Shown here: piece by piece, positions 16,574 through 25,215 of the stretch
Position numbering within the stretch: position 1 is the first letter of the stretch
Layout of the letters: every line of letters starts with the position of its first letter
Origin: Candidatus Gastranaerophilales bacterium
GTDB lineage: Bacteria; Cyanobacteriota; Vampirovibrionia; Gastranaerophilales; Gastranaerophilaceae
Direction of reading: 5' to 3'
NCBI GenBank assembly: GCA_944323265.1
Contig: CALURX010000011.1
Location: 1 to 49,846, forward strand
Length of the DNA: 49,846 nucleotides
Notes under the pieces: model-generated
Database searches by the model: none
What the model was told of the DNA's origin: nothing
The model's input: only the letters and a program-made list of their open reading frames with translations
Made by a program: the position numbers and the translations under genes

Positions 16574-18676
16574 TTGGGTAAGTTAGCAAAATTACTTAGC
16601 AATAATGATATCGTCCTTGCAATAGGCTTGGTCGTTATCGTATGCATGATGGTAATTCCGCTGCCTGCTCCATTATTGGATATTTTATTAACGATAAACA
16701 TATCTCTTGCTGTAGTAATTCTTCTTGTTTGTCTTTATACGCAAGAACCTCTTGATTATTCATCATTCCCTACTGTACTTCTTATCGCAACACTGTTTCG
16801 TCTGGGTCTGAACGTAAGTTCAACGCGTTTAATTCTGCTTCATGGGCAGGCGGGTAATGTAATCAGCTCATTTGGAGAGTTTGTTGTCGGCGGGAATTAC
16901 GTTGTAGGTGCGGTAATATTTTGTATTCTGGTTTTGATTAACTTTATGGTAATCACAGGCGGTGCAACTCGTGTTGCTGAAGTATCTGCAAGGTTTACAT
17001 TGGATAAAATGCCTGGTAAGCAGTTAAGTATTGACGCGGATTTAAATTCAGGATTAATAAACGAAGATCAGGCAAAAGAAAGAAGAAGAAAACTGGAAAG
17101 AGAAACCGACTTCTACGGTACAATGGATGGTGCATCTAAATTCGTAAAGGGCGATGCAACGGCAGGTATTGTTATTACTGTTGTAAACATTGTCGGCGGC
17201 TTGATTATCGGAGTTGTGCAAATGCACATGAACATACAGACCGCACTTACTACTTATACAATACTGACTGTAGGTGATGGTCTTGTATCACAAATTCCAG
17301 CGCTTTTGATTTCAACTGCAACAGGTTTAATCGTTTCAAGGGCCAGCGGAAAAGATGAATCTCTTTCTCAGGATATTAAAAATGAAATGTTTTCTGACCC
17401 TAGAGTTCTCGGTGTTGTATCCGGTCTTTTAGGATTTATGGGGGTAGTTCCCGGCATGCCAACAGGCCCATTTCTTTTGATAGCGGCTGTTGTTGGGGGT
17501 ATGGCTTATTGGAAGGCTAAAGAGAAAAAAGAACTTATTCAAACCCAGCAGGAAGAGATGGTACAGCAGGCACAGCAGGAAAAACTCGGCAAAAAAGAAA
17601 AACGTGCAAAAGCTACAAGAGAAAGTGTTATGGAACTTCTTAACGTTGATACAATCGAAATAGAAGTCGGATACAGGCTGGTTCAGCTTCTCAATGTAGA
17701 AATGGGCGGAGATTTGCTTGAACGTATTGCACAAATCAGACGTCAGACAGCGTTGGATTTGGGGATTGTACTTCCGTCAATACGTGTTAGAGATAATTTG
17801 CAATTATCACCGAATTCATACCAGATTAAGCTTAAGGGTGTTGCTCTTGAATCAGGTGAAGTTTATCCAGAACGGTATCTTGCTATGTGTGCGGGAGACC
17901 CTGTAGGAAATTTTGCGATAAATGGTATACATGCAATTGAGCCGGCATTTGGGCTGCCTGCTTTATGGATAGAAGGCAAGGATAAAGATATGGCAGAAAT
18001 GTCCGGCTACACGGTAGTTTCTGCGTCTGCCGTAATTTCTACGCATATTACGGAGGTTATTAAGAAGTGTGCATCTGAAATTCTTTCAAGATTTGACGTT
18101 CAACAGCTTATTGATAACCTTAAAAAAGAAGTTTCGGAAGATTATGTCAACGATATTATGAAAGATATCTCTGTGGGTGATGTTCAGCTTGTAATGCAAA
18201 ACCTTCTTAAAGAGGGAGTTGCAGTTCGTGATTTGAAAACTATTCTTGAAACAATGAGCGTACAGGCTAAAATTAATAAAAATCCGAGCTTCCTTACAGA
18301 GCATGTACGTCAGGCACTTTCCAGAAATATTTGCAAGCAGAACCTTGCTGATACCGGAGAATTGTACGTTATTACTCTGGCTCCTGATGTCGAAAATACA
18401 ATTGCAAAAGGAGCAAGTCCTGATGGGCAGAGCGTTACGCTGGATCCAAGCTTTACGAAGAATATGTTTGATAAGATGAATGTAGAATTAGAAAAAGCAA
18501 TTACTGCAACTGGAAATCAGCCTGTAATCCTGTGTTCATCACCAATAAGACTTTTGTTTAGAAAATTAGTTGAAAGAACATACCCGCAAATTGCGATTAT
18601 GGCTTATAATGAAATTAGCCCTAACGTTAAGGTAAAATCTGTAGGTATGGTAAAAGTGGAAGCTGTTAAACGATAG
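16574..18676 (+). CDS. flhA: Export gate protein FlhA
   Basis: 700 aa, TTG start at 16574 after AGAGGTAGG. The N-terminal half has about eight membrane helices and the FHIPEP-family signature RLGLNVSSTRLILL, followed by the cytosolic loop with the conserved ISTATGLIVSRAS. A Gln/Lys-rich linker (about 318-345) leads to the cytoplasmic ring-forming domain that receives export chaperones and substrates. Normal length for flagellar FlhA. The operon lacks ATPase, C-ring and rod genes here, so these must lie elsewhere if the flagellum is complete. Confidence 0.96.
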   Translation: MGKLAKLLSNNDIVLAIGLVVIVCMMVIPLPAPLLDILLTINISLAVVILLVCLYTQEPLDYSSFPTVLLIATLFRLGLNVSSTRLILLHGQAGNVISSFGEFVVGGNYVVGAVIFCILVLINFMVITGGATRVAEVSARFTLDKMPGKQLSIDADLNSGLINEDQAKERRRKLERETDFYGTMDGASKFVKGDATAGIVITVVNIVGGLIIGVVQMHMNIQTALTTYTILTVGDGLVSQIPALLISTATGLIVSRASGKDESLSQDIKNEMFSDPRVLGVVSGLLGFMGVVPGMPTGPFLLIAAVVGGMAYWKAKEKKELIQTQQEEMVQQAQQEKLGKKEKRAKATRESVMELLNVDTIEIEVGYRLVQLLNVEMGGDLLERIAQIRRQTALDLGIVLPSIRVRDNLQLSPNSYQIKLKGVALESGEVYPERYLAMCAGDPVGNFAINGIHAIEPAFGLPALWIEGKDKDMAEMSGYTVVSASAVISTHITEVIKKCASEILSRFDVQQLIDNLKKEVSEDYVNDIMKDISVGDVQLVMQNLLKEGVAVRDLKTILETMSVQAKINKNPSFLTEHVRQALSRNICKQNLADTGELYVITLAPDVENTIAKGASPDGQSVTLDPSFTKNMFDKMNVELEKAITATGNQPVILCSSPIRLLFRKLVERTYPQIAIMAYNEISPNVKVKSVGMVKVEAVKR

Positions 18677-18687
18677 AAAGGATATAT

Positions 18688-19287
18688 ATGAGAGAACTTA
18701 TAAAAAAAGATCAGCTGGTAACAATTGTTCCGCAGGATTTTAAGAATACTAATAAGGGAAGAGTTTTAGATGTGTCTATGGACGGCTTCCGAATGGAGTT
18801 AAAATATAAACCTGTAGGATTAATGGTTAATCATATATGCGATTTTTATTCTTTTACCGATAATGGATATTTGTATTTTGAATCTTATATTCAGAAATTG
18901 GAAAACAATGTTGTGACCATTGCAAACCCTGTAAAACACAGATTCTTACAGAGACGTAAATTCACTCGTATCAAATTTATTGAGGATCTGGAACTGGTTT
19001 CCGGTGATATTACACACAAAATAAGAACTCTTGACCTTTCTGCAGGCGGTATGAAGCTTGTAACCTCTGATAACATTGATATTGAAAAAACTTATGATGT
19101 TTCAATAAAATTAAGCGAGGAACAGCTTATAAAATGTAAATACCAGCTAATCAGGGTTGAGAAAAATGACAGCGGTCAATATACAATATCCGGAAGATTT
19201 GTAAACTTAAGTAATATTGATAAGATGACACTGGTTCAATTCTGTATGAAAAAAGATATGGAAAACTTGAGTAAGTCAGGAAAATAA
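18688..19287 (+). CDS. PilZ-domain protein, YcgR/FlgZ-like
   Basis: 199 aa. The N-terminal half (about 5-85) looks like a YcgR N-terminal beta domain. The C-terminal half is a PilZ domain with the c-di-GMP binding residues R90-x3-R94 (RKFTR) and D116-x-S118-x2-G121. It lies 11 nt after flhA in the same operon, so it most likely links cyclic di-GMP to motor braking or export. Ribosome binding site AAAGGAT. A related but degenerate protein is encoded at 25216-25818. Confidence 0.88.
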   Translation: MRELIKKDQLVTIVPQDFKNTNKGRVLDVSMDGFRMELKYKPVGLMVNHICDFYSFTDNGYLYFESYIQKLENNVVTIANPVKHRFLQRRKFTRIKFIEDLELVSGDITHKIRTLDLSAGGMKLVTSDNIDIEKTYDVSIKLSEEQLIKCKYQLIRVEKNDSGQYTISGRFVNLSNIDKMTLVQFCMKKDMENLSKSGK

Positions 19288-19288
19288 G

Positions 19289-19639
19289 ATGGGATACAGC
19301 GATAATCTAAGACTGCTTTTTATAGTTGTAACAATGCTTGTTATAGGAACAACCTGTATTGTAAAAATTGGTACAATAGATATGCATACAATACTTTCGA
19401 CAAGCATTATTCTTGTTCCTGCTGTGGTTGTAATGGGATATTTGGGGCATCGTATGGGAGAAATTATTGACAATCCTAGAAACAAAGCAGATGCTGATTA
19501 TAAAATAGCGGTTTTGAACGCTCTTAAAAAAATGGATAAATCAATTACATTGCAAGAGTTGAATGAAAAACTGACCAAGCAGGTTGCAGAGCCGGATTTA
19601 CCGGATCAGGAAGAACCGGAAGATGATATTGATGTATAA
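19289..19639 (+). CDS. Small two-helix membrane protein in the flagellar operon
   Basis: 116 aa. Two hydrophobic segments (about residues 7-27 and 33-52) are followed by a soluble helical part with a DNPRNKADADYK segment and an acidic end (PDLPDQEEPEDDIDV). It starts one base after the PilZ gene stop, so it belongs to the same operon. No family recognised; it could be a partner of the PilZ protein or an assembly factor. Last gene of the operon; leuS has its own upstream region. Confidence 0.75.
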   Translation: MGYSDNLRLLFIVVTMLVIGTTCIVKIGTIDMHTILSTSIILVPAVVVMGYLGHRMGEIIDNPRNKADADYKIAVLNALKKMDKSITLQELNEKLTKQVAEPDLPDQEEPEDDIDV

Positions 19640-19701
19640 GTTTTATTCATAAACTCCCTATTTTGTGTTAATATAATACCAGAATAATTAGGGAGGTATA
19701 A

Positions 19702-22182
19702 ATGAAAGAGTCGTATTTTCCTCAGGAAATAGAAAAAAGATGGCAGGAAGTTTGGGAAAGAAATAATGTTTTCCACACTCCTGATAATAGTGATAAGCCT
19801 AAATATTATGCTTTGTCAATGTTTCCGTACCCATCCGGCAAGCTTCACATGGGGCATGTTAGGAATTATACAATTACTGATGTAATTGCAAGGTTTAAGA
19901 AGATGCAGGGATATAATGTTCTTCATCCGATGGGTTGGGACAGCTTCGGGCTTCCGGCAGAAAATGCTGCAATGAAGCATGGTGCAGATCCTGCCAAATG
20001 GACTGATGAGAACATTGCCTATATGACAAAGCAGCTTAAGATGTTAGGGCTTTCTTATGACTGGCAGAGAGAAGTTACGACATGTAAACCTGATTACTAT
20101 AAATGGACACAGTGGCTGTTTATACAGTTATTCAAAAAAGGCCTTGCTTACAAGAAAGAAGCTGCTGTTAACTGGTGTGAAAACTGCGGTACTGTACTTG
20201 CAAACGAACAGGTAATTGACGGCAAGTGCTGGAGATGCGATAGCGTTGTTGAGAAAAAATACCTCTCACAATGGTTTTTCAAGATTACAGATTACGCGGA
20301 AAGATTACTTGAAGACTTGGATAAGCTTGACGGCTGGGGTGATAATGTTAAAACAATGCAGGCAAACTGGATTGGAAAATCCCAGGGTGCTATATTCCGC
20401 TTCAAAGTTAAAGAAATCGAGGGGCTTGAGGTTCCGGTTTATACTACAAGACCGGATACAGTGCATGGTATAACATATCTTGTAGTAGCTCCTGAATATA
20501 AGGATATAGAAAAACTTACAACTCCTGAAAATAAAGAGGCTGTTGAAGAATACAGAGCAAACGCAAGAAAGATGACAGAAATTGAGCGTCTTTCAACTGA
20601 TAGAGTAAAAACAGGCGTTCCTCTCGGGACACACTGTATAAATCCGTTTACCGGAGAAGAATTCCCTCTGTGGACAGCGGATTATGCTCTTGTAGAATAC
20701 GGAACAGGTGCTGTGATGGCTGTTCCTACGCATGATACCAGAGACTTTGATTTTGCAAAAAAATATAATCTACCGTTGAAGGTTGTTATTCAAAATCCTG
20801 AAAACCCTTCTGACTGCAAAGACGGTGCTTACACAGAAGAAGGAGTTCTTGTTAACTCAAATGAATTTAACGGAATGAAAAATACTGAAGCTAAACAGGC
20901 TATTACACAAAAAGCTGTAGACGGAGGCTTTGGAGAATTTAAAACACAGTACAGATTAAGAGACTGGCTGATTTCAAGACAGAGATACTGGGGAGCTCCG
21001 ATTCCTGTTGTATATTGCGATAAGTGCGGTATTGTTCCGGAAAAAGAAGAGAATCTTCCGGTAATGCTTCCGACAGATGTGGACTTCTCTGTTGTTGGAA
21101 AATCTCCTATTACAACATCAAAAACATTTGCGGAAACAACCTGCCCAGTATGCGGCGGAAAAGCCAGAAGAGAGTTGGATACAATGGATACCTTTGTATG
21201 CTCAAGCTGGTATTACATGAGATATTCCGACCCTAAAAATACAGAACGGCCATTCTCGAAAGAACTTGTGGACAAATGGCTTCCGGTTGACCAGTATGTA
21301 GGCGGTATTGAACATGCAATTCTGCACCTGTTATATTCACGATTCTTTACTAAGGCATTGAAAGATATAGGACTTTTAAGCTTTGATGAACCGTTCAAAA
21401 ACCTTTTAACACAGGGAATGGTTCTAAAAGACGGCTCTAAAATGTCAAAATCTAAGGGAAATACGGTAGATCCGGACGAAATATTTGAAAACTACGGAGC
21501 TGATACCGCAAGATTGTTTATACTCTCAGATTCACCACCGGCGAGAGATTTTGACTGGTCAGATGCAGGTGTTGAGGGCTGCTATAAGTTCCTAAACAGA
21601 GTTTGGAGACTGGTGAGCGATAATCAACAAAACCTGATTAAGGATTACAAATTAGAGTTTCCTCTTACAAGAGAAAACGATGATTTAGTCAGAACTGTAC
21701 ATATAATGATTAAGGAAATCACAAACGATATTTCAAACGATTTCCAATTCAATACGGTCATATCTAAGTACAGAGAATTGACTAATGCAATCTATGAATG
21801 GAGAGGAGCTAAAAAGGAATTAAGCGAAGAAGACAAAAATGTTTTAAGCTTTGCTATTATTACCTTAATCAAGCTTATGTCACCTGTTACAGTTCACATG
21901 TCTGAAGAAATATGGCATGAACTTGGCTTTGACGGCTCAATCCACGACCAAATGTGGTGTGAGTGGGACGAAAATCTTGCAAAAGCAAGTAAGTTTACGC
22001 TGGTTGTTCAAATCAACGGTAAAGTTAAAGACAAGATTGAGGCTGATGAGGGAGTAACTGACGAGGAACTTAAGGCTATAGCTCTTTCGAGTGCAAAAGT
22101 TAAAGAACTGATTGCGGGAAAAGAGATTGTAAAAACGATAGTTGTTCCTAAAAAGCTTGTGAACATTGTTGTAAAAGGATAA
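19702..22182 (+). CDS. leuS: Leucine--tRNA ligase
   Basis: 826 aa, full length for bacterial LeuRS. Class I signatures: HMGH in GKLHMGHVRN (near 50) and KMSKS in DGSKMSKSKGN (near 577). Zinc-binding cysteines CENCGTVLANEQVIDGKCWRC (about 159-178), then the CP1 editing domain with VPTHDTRDFDF. The C-terminal anticodon-binding and LTVVVQINGKVKDK-type region is present. AGGGAGGT precedes the ATG and a TATAAT lies at 19672-19677. Terminator follows. Confidence 0.97.
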   Translation: MKESYFPQEIEKRWQEVWERNNVFHTPDNSDKPKYYALSMFPYPSGKLHMGHVRNYTITDVIARFKKMQGYNVLHPMGWDSFGLPAENAAMKHGADPAKWTDENIAYMTKQLKMLGLSYDWQREVTTCKPDYYKWTQWLFIQLFKKGLAYKKEAAVNWCENCGTVLANEQVIDGKCWRCDSVVEKKYLSQWFFKITDYAERLLEDLDKLDGWGDNVKTMQANWIGKSQGAIFRFKVKEIEGLEVPVYTTRPDTVHGITYLVVAPEYKDIEKLTTPENKEAVEEYRANARKMTEIERLSTDRVKTGVPLGTHCINPFTGEEFPLWTADYALVEYGTGAVMAVPTHDTRDFDFAKKYNLPLKVVIQNPENPSDCKDGAYTEEGVLVNSNEFNGMKNTEAKQAITQKAVDGGFGEFKTQYRLRDWLISRQRYWGAPIPVVYCDKCGIVPEKEENLPVMLPTDVDFSVVGKSPITTSKTFAETTCPVCGGKARRELDTMDTFVCSSWYYMRYSDPKNTERPFSKELVDKWLPVDQYVGGIEHAILHLLYSRFFTKALKDIGLLSFDEPFKNLLTQGMVLKDGSKMSKSKGNTVDPDEIFENYGADTARLFILSDSPPARDFDWSDAGVEGCYKFLNRVWRLVSDNQQNLIKDYKLEFPLTRENDDLVRTVHIMIKEITNDISNDFQFNTVISKYRELTNAIYEWRGAKKELSEEDKNVLSFAIITLIKLMSPVTVHMSEEIWHELGFDGSIHDQMWCEWDENLAKASKFTLVVQINGKVKDKIEADEGVTDEELKAIALSSAKVKELIAGKEIVKTIVVPKKLVNIVVKG

Positions 22183-22190
22183 AATCAAGA

Positions 22191-22220
22191 GGCTGAGCAA
22201 AAGCTCAGCCTTTTGATTTT
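22191..22220 (+). terminator. Intrinsic terminator of leuS
   Basis: GGCTGAGC, AAAA loop, GCTCAGCC, then TTTTGATTTT. Flanking AAAATCAA upstream can extend pairing, so it could work in both directions. Confidence 0.92.
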
Positions 22221-22239
22221 AGTATTTATATATTTACAT

Positions 22240-22430
22240 CTAAACATTGTGCTATCACATAGCCATTCTTTCCCTGTTGGGATAAGGCCTACAGGCTTGG
22301 CGTTTTGGGGATGGAATTGCCACTCCCTAAATAAAGTATATTTACCCCGCACGCGTGTGAGCGAAGCGAGCCATAGCGTGCGTGAAAGATTGGGCGAAGC
22401 ACAATAACAAACCACATTTGAGCGGTAGCG
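22240..22430. repeat. Repeat-like intergenic segment, higher GC than surroundings
   Basis: Between the leuS terminator and the triplex element lies a segment whose composition differs from the neighbours: CGCACGC (22348-22354) pairs with GCGTGCG (22376-22382), and phrases such as GAGCGAAGCGAGC (22359-22371) and GAGCGGTAGCG (22421-22431) recur in variant form. Both strands are open for 60-70 codons without ribosome binding sites. It looks like a dispersed non-coding repeat. The minus strand shares the pieces GGGTAAATA, AAGCC and GGGAA-GAA in the same order with the gcvT-gcvH gap at 44.25-44.38 kb. Copies elsewhere in the genome cannot be checked here. Confidence 0.45.
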
Positions 22431-22450
22431 AAAATGTAGAAAACAACAGC

Positions 22451-22509
22451 TTTTTTCTTCTCTTTTGGTTCTGTTTTCTCTTCTTTTTTTTGCTAAAAAG
22501 AAGAGAAAA
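22451..22509 (+). other. Polypyrimidine mirror repeat plus complementary purine arm, triplex-capable
   Basis: TTTTTTCTTCTCTTTT (22451-22466) and TTTTCTCTTCTTTTTT (22474-22489) are exact mirror images separated by GGTTCTG. The purine arm AAAAAGAAGAGAAAA (22495-22509) is the perfect reverse complement of 22474-22488 (15-bp hairpin, 6-nt loop). The first arm matches the purine arm in parallel orientation, so 15 consecutive T(U).A-T and C+.G-C triples can form within one strand, or H-DNA in duplex DNA. It is not a usual terminator because no T tract follows the hairpin. Confidence 0.8.
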
Positions 22510-22526
22510 TGAACATATATGTAAAT

Positions 22527-22539
22527 TTTTGTAACAAAA
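22527..22539. promoter_or_regulatory. 13-bp palindrome TTTTGTAACAAAA (copy 3)
   Basis: Same sequence as the palindromes at 12872-12884 and 35871-35883, here in a convergent gap followed by TAGACTTAAA, similar to the CTTAATATT that follows the other two. No protein gene starts nearby, so if it is an operator it would serve an unseen RNA. Confidence 0.45.
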
Positions 22540-22592
22540 TAGACTTAAACCCTAAAGATTTTTGAATTTGTGCCGTAAATACGAGTATTAAT

Positions 22593-22616
22593 GTAACTCA
22601 ATATGTATTGTGTTAC
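22593..22616. other. Imperfect hairpin in the convergent gap
   Basis: GTAACTCAAT (22593-22602) and ATTGTGTTAC (22607-22616) pair over 10 bp with one mismatch. Together with the repeat-like part and the triplex element, it makes this gap rich in structure. No coding sequence is seen in 22221-22669. Confidence 0.4.
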
Positions 22617-22630
22617 TTGTAAATTTCTAT

Positions 22631-22664
22631 AAAAAGAGGTTAGTTTATAAACTAACCTCTTTTT
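22631..22664 (-). terminator. Intrinsic terminator of the kinase-like gene
   Basis: AAAAAGAGGTTAGTTT and AAACTAACCTCTTTTT form an almost complete palindrome, a terminator in either direction, six nt beyond the minus-strand stop codon at 22670. Confidence 0.9.
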
Positions 22665-22669
22665 CCCAT

Positions 22670-23554
22670 CTATCCCTCAAAATTATTAGTTATTGTATGA
22701 ATATATTCCAGAATCTGTGAAAAATATGCAAGATTGGTATCACCGTTAATAATGATATCCGCTTCTGCTCTGTATGGCTGAACATATTTCTCACCTGCGC
22801 CTAAAATATATTCCCAGTGTTTTTTTGCGTTTTCTAAATCTTGATTACGCTCTGTGCAAGCGCGTGTCATAAAACGATCTCGTCTGATATTTATGTCTGT
22901 TTCAACATAAACCTTGATATCAAAAATATCCTTATTATCACCAAACATAGATGCCATACCTTCAACAACAACAATCTTATTAGAAGGTACATGTTTTGCC
23001 TTAGGAACAGACACGCCTGTCCCATTAAGCAAATATTCCGGAGAATACACATCCTCTCCGTGTGAAATCTTATCTAAATCTTCCTTTAATACATCCAGCT
23101 GAAAACTGTTAGGCGAATCAACATCATAGCCGTTGTCTCTAAGGTTATCAAATGTGCCGTATTCTTTTATAAGCTCGGATATATCGTTAAAATAGTTATC
23201 CGTAGTCAGTATTGTAACCGGCATATTAAACTTTTTGATAACATTTTCAATTTCTCTGCATATTGTTGATTTCCCAGACGCAGATTCTCCTGTTATACCT
23301 ATCATAATCCTTTTGGAGGGATTCGTGATAAGTCTTCTTGAAAACTTCTGTATAAAATCATACCGAACCTCAATAAAAATCGGCTCGGCAGCTTTGTTAT
23401 CATACGCAAGAACTTGTTTAAATTTTGATTGCAGGTAAAATGCAAGGAGTTCGCGTCCTGTTTTCTGATTAAAATCAGGTTTTAATATCTTATCAGAGGA
23501 ATTTAATTCCTTTTCTATTAAATGGGAAATCCCGGTTTTATCATCTTCTGTCAT
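22670..23554 (-). CDS. P-loop kinase of the uridine kinase/phosphoribulokinase family
   Basis: 294 aa. An N-terminal extension of about 80 residues precedes the P-loop GITGESASGKST (86-97). TILTTDNYFND resembles the substrate-binding D-x-F/Y segment of uridine kinases, VVVEGMASMF follows as the Walker B-like strand, and RRDRFMTRACTERNQD holds the lid arginines. The reaction is probably ATP-dependent phosphorylation of a nucleoside or sugar phosphate; the substrate cannot be read from the sequence. A true photosynthetic phosphoribulokinase is unlikely without other Calvin-cycle genes. Last gene of a six-gene minus-strand block, 66 nt after the TPR gene. Confidence 0.8.
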   Translation of the reverse strand: MTEDDKTGISHLIEKELNSSDKILKPDFNQKTGRELLAFYLQSKFKQVLAYDNKAAEPIFIEVRYDFIQKFSRRLITNPSKRIMIGITGESASGKSTICREIENVIKKFNMPVTILTTDNYFNDISELIKEYGTFDNLRDNGYDVDSPNSFQLDVLKEDLDKISHGEDVYSPEYLLNGTGVSVPKAKHVPSNKIVVVEGMASMFGDNKDIFDIKVYVETDINIRRDRFMTRACTERNQDLENAKKHWEYILGAGEKYVQPYRAEADIIINGDTNLAYFSQILEYIHTITNNFEG

Positions 23555-23620
23555 ACTTTGTATCCGATATTTTTATATTATAACTGCAAGAAATTTAAAG
23601 GTAAAGAGGGTAAATTTACT

Positions 23621-25207
23621 TTATGACTCAAAAAGCTCGCTGATTTTATCTGCAATATCTCTTGGGTCAATTTCTTGTGTAACTTTATTTATATCCTGGG
23701 CTGTTTGATATAGTTTAGCAGCTTCAACCTTATCTCCAACAATTGAGATTGCTCTGGCAAGGTTAAAATGCGCGAGTGCATAATTAGGATTAGCCTCTAC
23801 AGCTTTTCTGAAGAGTTCTATTGCCTTGTTAACTCTGCCTAAATCATCAAGATATATAACACCCAGGTTGTTGTACGCAATATCATACGTGTTATTATAC
23901 TTGATTGCAAGCTCATAAGATTTGATAGCCTCTTCTGTATCTCCCTTACCCCAGTATAGGAATCCGAGATTACAATGAATTTTAGCATTGTGAGGCTGCA
24001 GCTCCAGAGCTTGTCTGTATACAGCAAGTGCATTTTTATAATCTTCTTTATCATAAAAAGCGCTGCCCAAGTTTACATAAATATCAATATCTTCCGGTGT
24101 TAAAACATAAGCTGTCTGATATGCGGAAATTGCCGCATCAGGATCTGATTTGTTTTCCTGATATACGAATCCCATAGTCTGCGCGATAACACTTGTCCAT
24201 GTTCTGTTAGGGTTGAGCGTTATAGCGTTTTGATAATTTGAAATAGCTAAATCAAATTCACCTTTTATATAATAAATGTTTGCTAGATTTGAGTATAAAT
24301 CCGGAATCGTTGGTGCCATTGCGATTAGTTTATTATAAATATCAATAGCTTGATTATAGTCACCCTGTTCTTCATAGGCTCTGCAAAGGTGTCTGTATGC
24401 GGCGATATTGAATGAATCTAGCCATATTGCCATTTTGTATTCAGTAATCGCATCCTCAAAATAGCCTGTAGAAAGATAAATGTCACCCAGCACACAGTAT
24501 AGCGGTGCAAACCCCGGAGCCGTCTCAACAGCTTCTTTATATAGCTCAATAGCTTTTGGAAAGTCTTTTAGCTGTATTGCATAAAAACCTTTCAAAAATA
24601 TAGGCAAGAAACGAAGGTAAAGTATGTTTTTTACAATATTTTCTCTTGCTATTTTATCAAACGGAGAAAGAAGTATGGAAAGTATTTTTTCTCCGAAAGC
24701 TTTAAATTTCGTACCTGTATTTTTAAAAGAAGAGGCATCATAAAGCTTGTATAACAAAAAGTGTGCACTTGATGAGCCGAAGCGCGAGCATAGAATTGCA
24801 GCTTGTGCTGCATCTATAGCATCTGTAAAGTGCGCTTTTTTTACGAACGTTTCTGCGAGCATATAGTAAGCTTCATAATAATGATTTTTCTTTTCAAGAG
24901 CAAGGGTGAGGTAGTTTATTGCCTTGTCTAAATCTCCTTTATGGTAAAATGCTACACCGAGTTTGTAATAAATTTCAGGAGAATCAATTAAAGATTCCAT
25001 TGCAAGCTGATATTCAGTAATAGCTTCATCAATATACTGGCAGGCATTAAAAATATCCAGATGCCATTTCATATATAAGTCACCAAGTCTTACATGCAGT
25101 TCCGGATTAGTTGGGTCTTTCTGCAAGTCAAGACGGCATCTCTCTATTTGGTCATACATTTTATTCTTTGTCGTATTTTTGGAATCATTATCTGCTAACT
25201 TTTTCAT
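23621..25207 (-). CDS. Tetratricopeptide repeat protein
   Basis: 528 aa made almost entirely of 34-residue TPR units, for example the runs with YYKLGVAFYHKGDLDKAINY, LYSNLANIYYIKGEFDLAI and IHCNLGFLYWGKGDTEEAI. About eleven repeats can be counted, with one interruption near residues 175-205 that is predicted hydrophobic-amphipathic. No signal peptide. TPR arrays are protein-docking scaffolds; the partner is unknown. It lies eight bases after the degenerate PilZ-like gene in the same block. Confidence 0.9.
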   Translation of the reverse strand: MKKLADNDSKNTTKNKMYDQIERCRLDLQKDPTNPELHVRLGDLYMKWHLDIFNACQYIDEAITEYQLAMESLIDSPEIYYKLGVAFYHKGDLDKAINYLTLALEKKNHYYEAYYMLAETFVKKAHFTDAIDAAQAAILCSRFGSSSAHFLLYKLYDASSFKNTGTKFKAFGEKILSILLSPFDKIARENIVKNILYLRFLPIFLKGFYAIQLKDFPKAIELYKEAVETAPGFAPLYCVLGDIYLSTGYFEDAITEYKMAIWLDSFNIAAYRHLCRAYEEQGDYNQAIDIYNKLIAMAPTIPDLYSNLANIYYIKGEFDLAISNYQNAITLNPNRTWTSVIAQTMGFVYQENKSDPDAAISAYQTAYVLTPEDIDIYVNLGSAFYDKEDYKNALAVYRQALELQPHNAKIHCNLGFLYWGKGDTEEAIKSYELAIKYNNTYDIAYNNLGVIYLDDLGRVNKAIELFRKAVEANPNYALAHFNLARAISIVGDKVEAAKLYQTAQDINKVTQEIDPRDIADKISELFES

Positions 25208-25215
25208 GGTGTTTC

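Noticed and set aside
22185-22415. 60-76-aa ORFs on both strands in the leuS downstream gap
   Set aside because: No ribosome binding site, they run through the leuS terminator, and both strands are open in the same repeat-like sequence. Treated as a non-coding repeat.
22670-23554. Photosynthetic phosphoribulokinase
   Set aside because: The P-loop family fits, but no other Calvin-cycle or photosynthesis gene is present and the N-terminal extension is atypical; kept as uridine-kinase-like.
23621-25207. TPR array read as a DNA-level tandem repeat or CRISPR
   Set aside because: The periodicity is at the protein level with divergent bases, and no identical repeat and spacer pattern exists here or elsewhere in the window.
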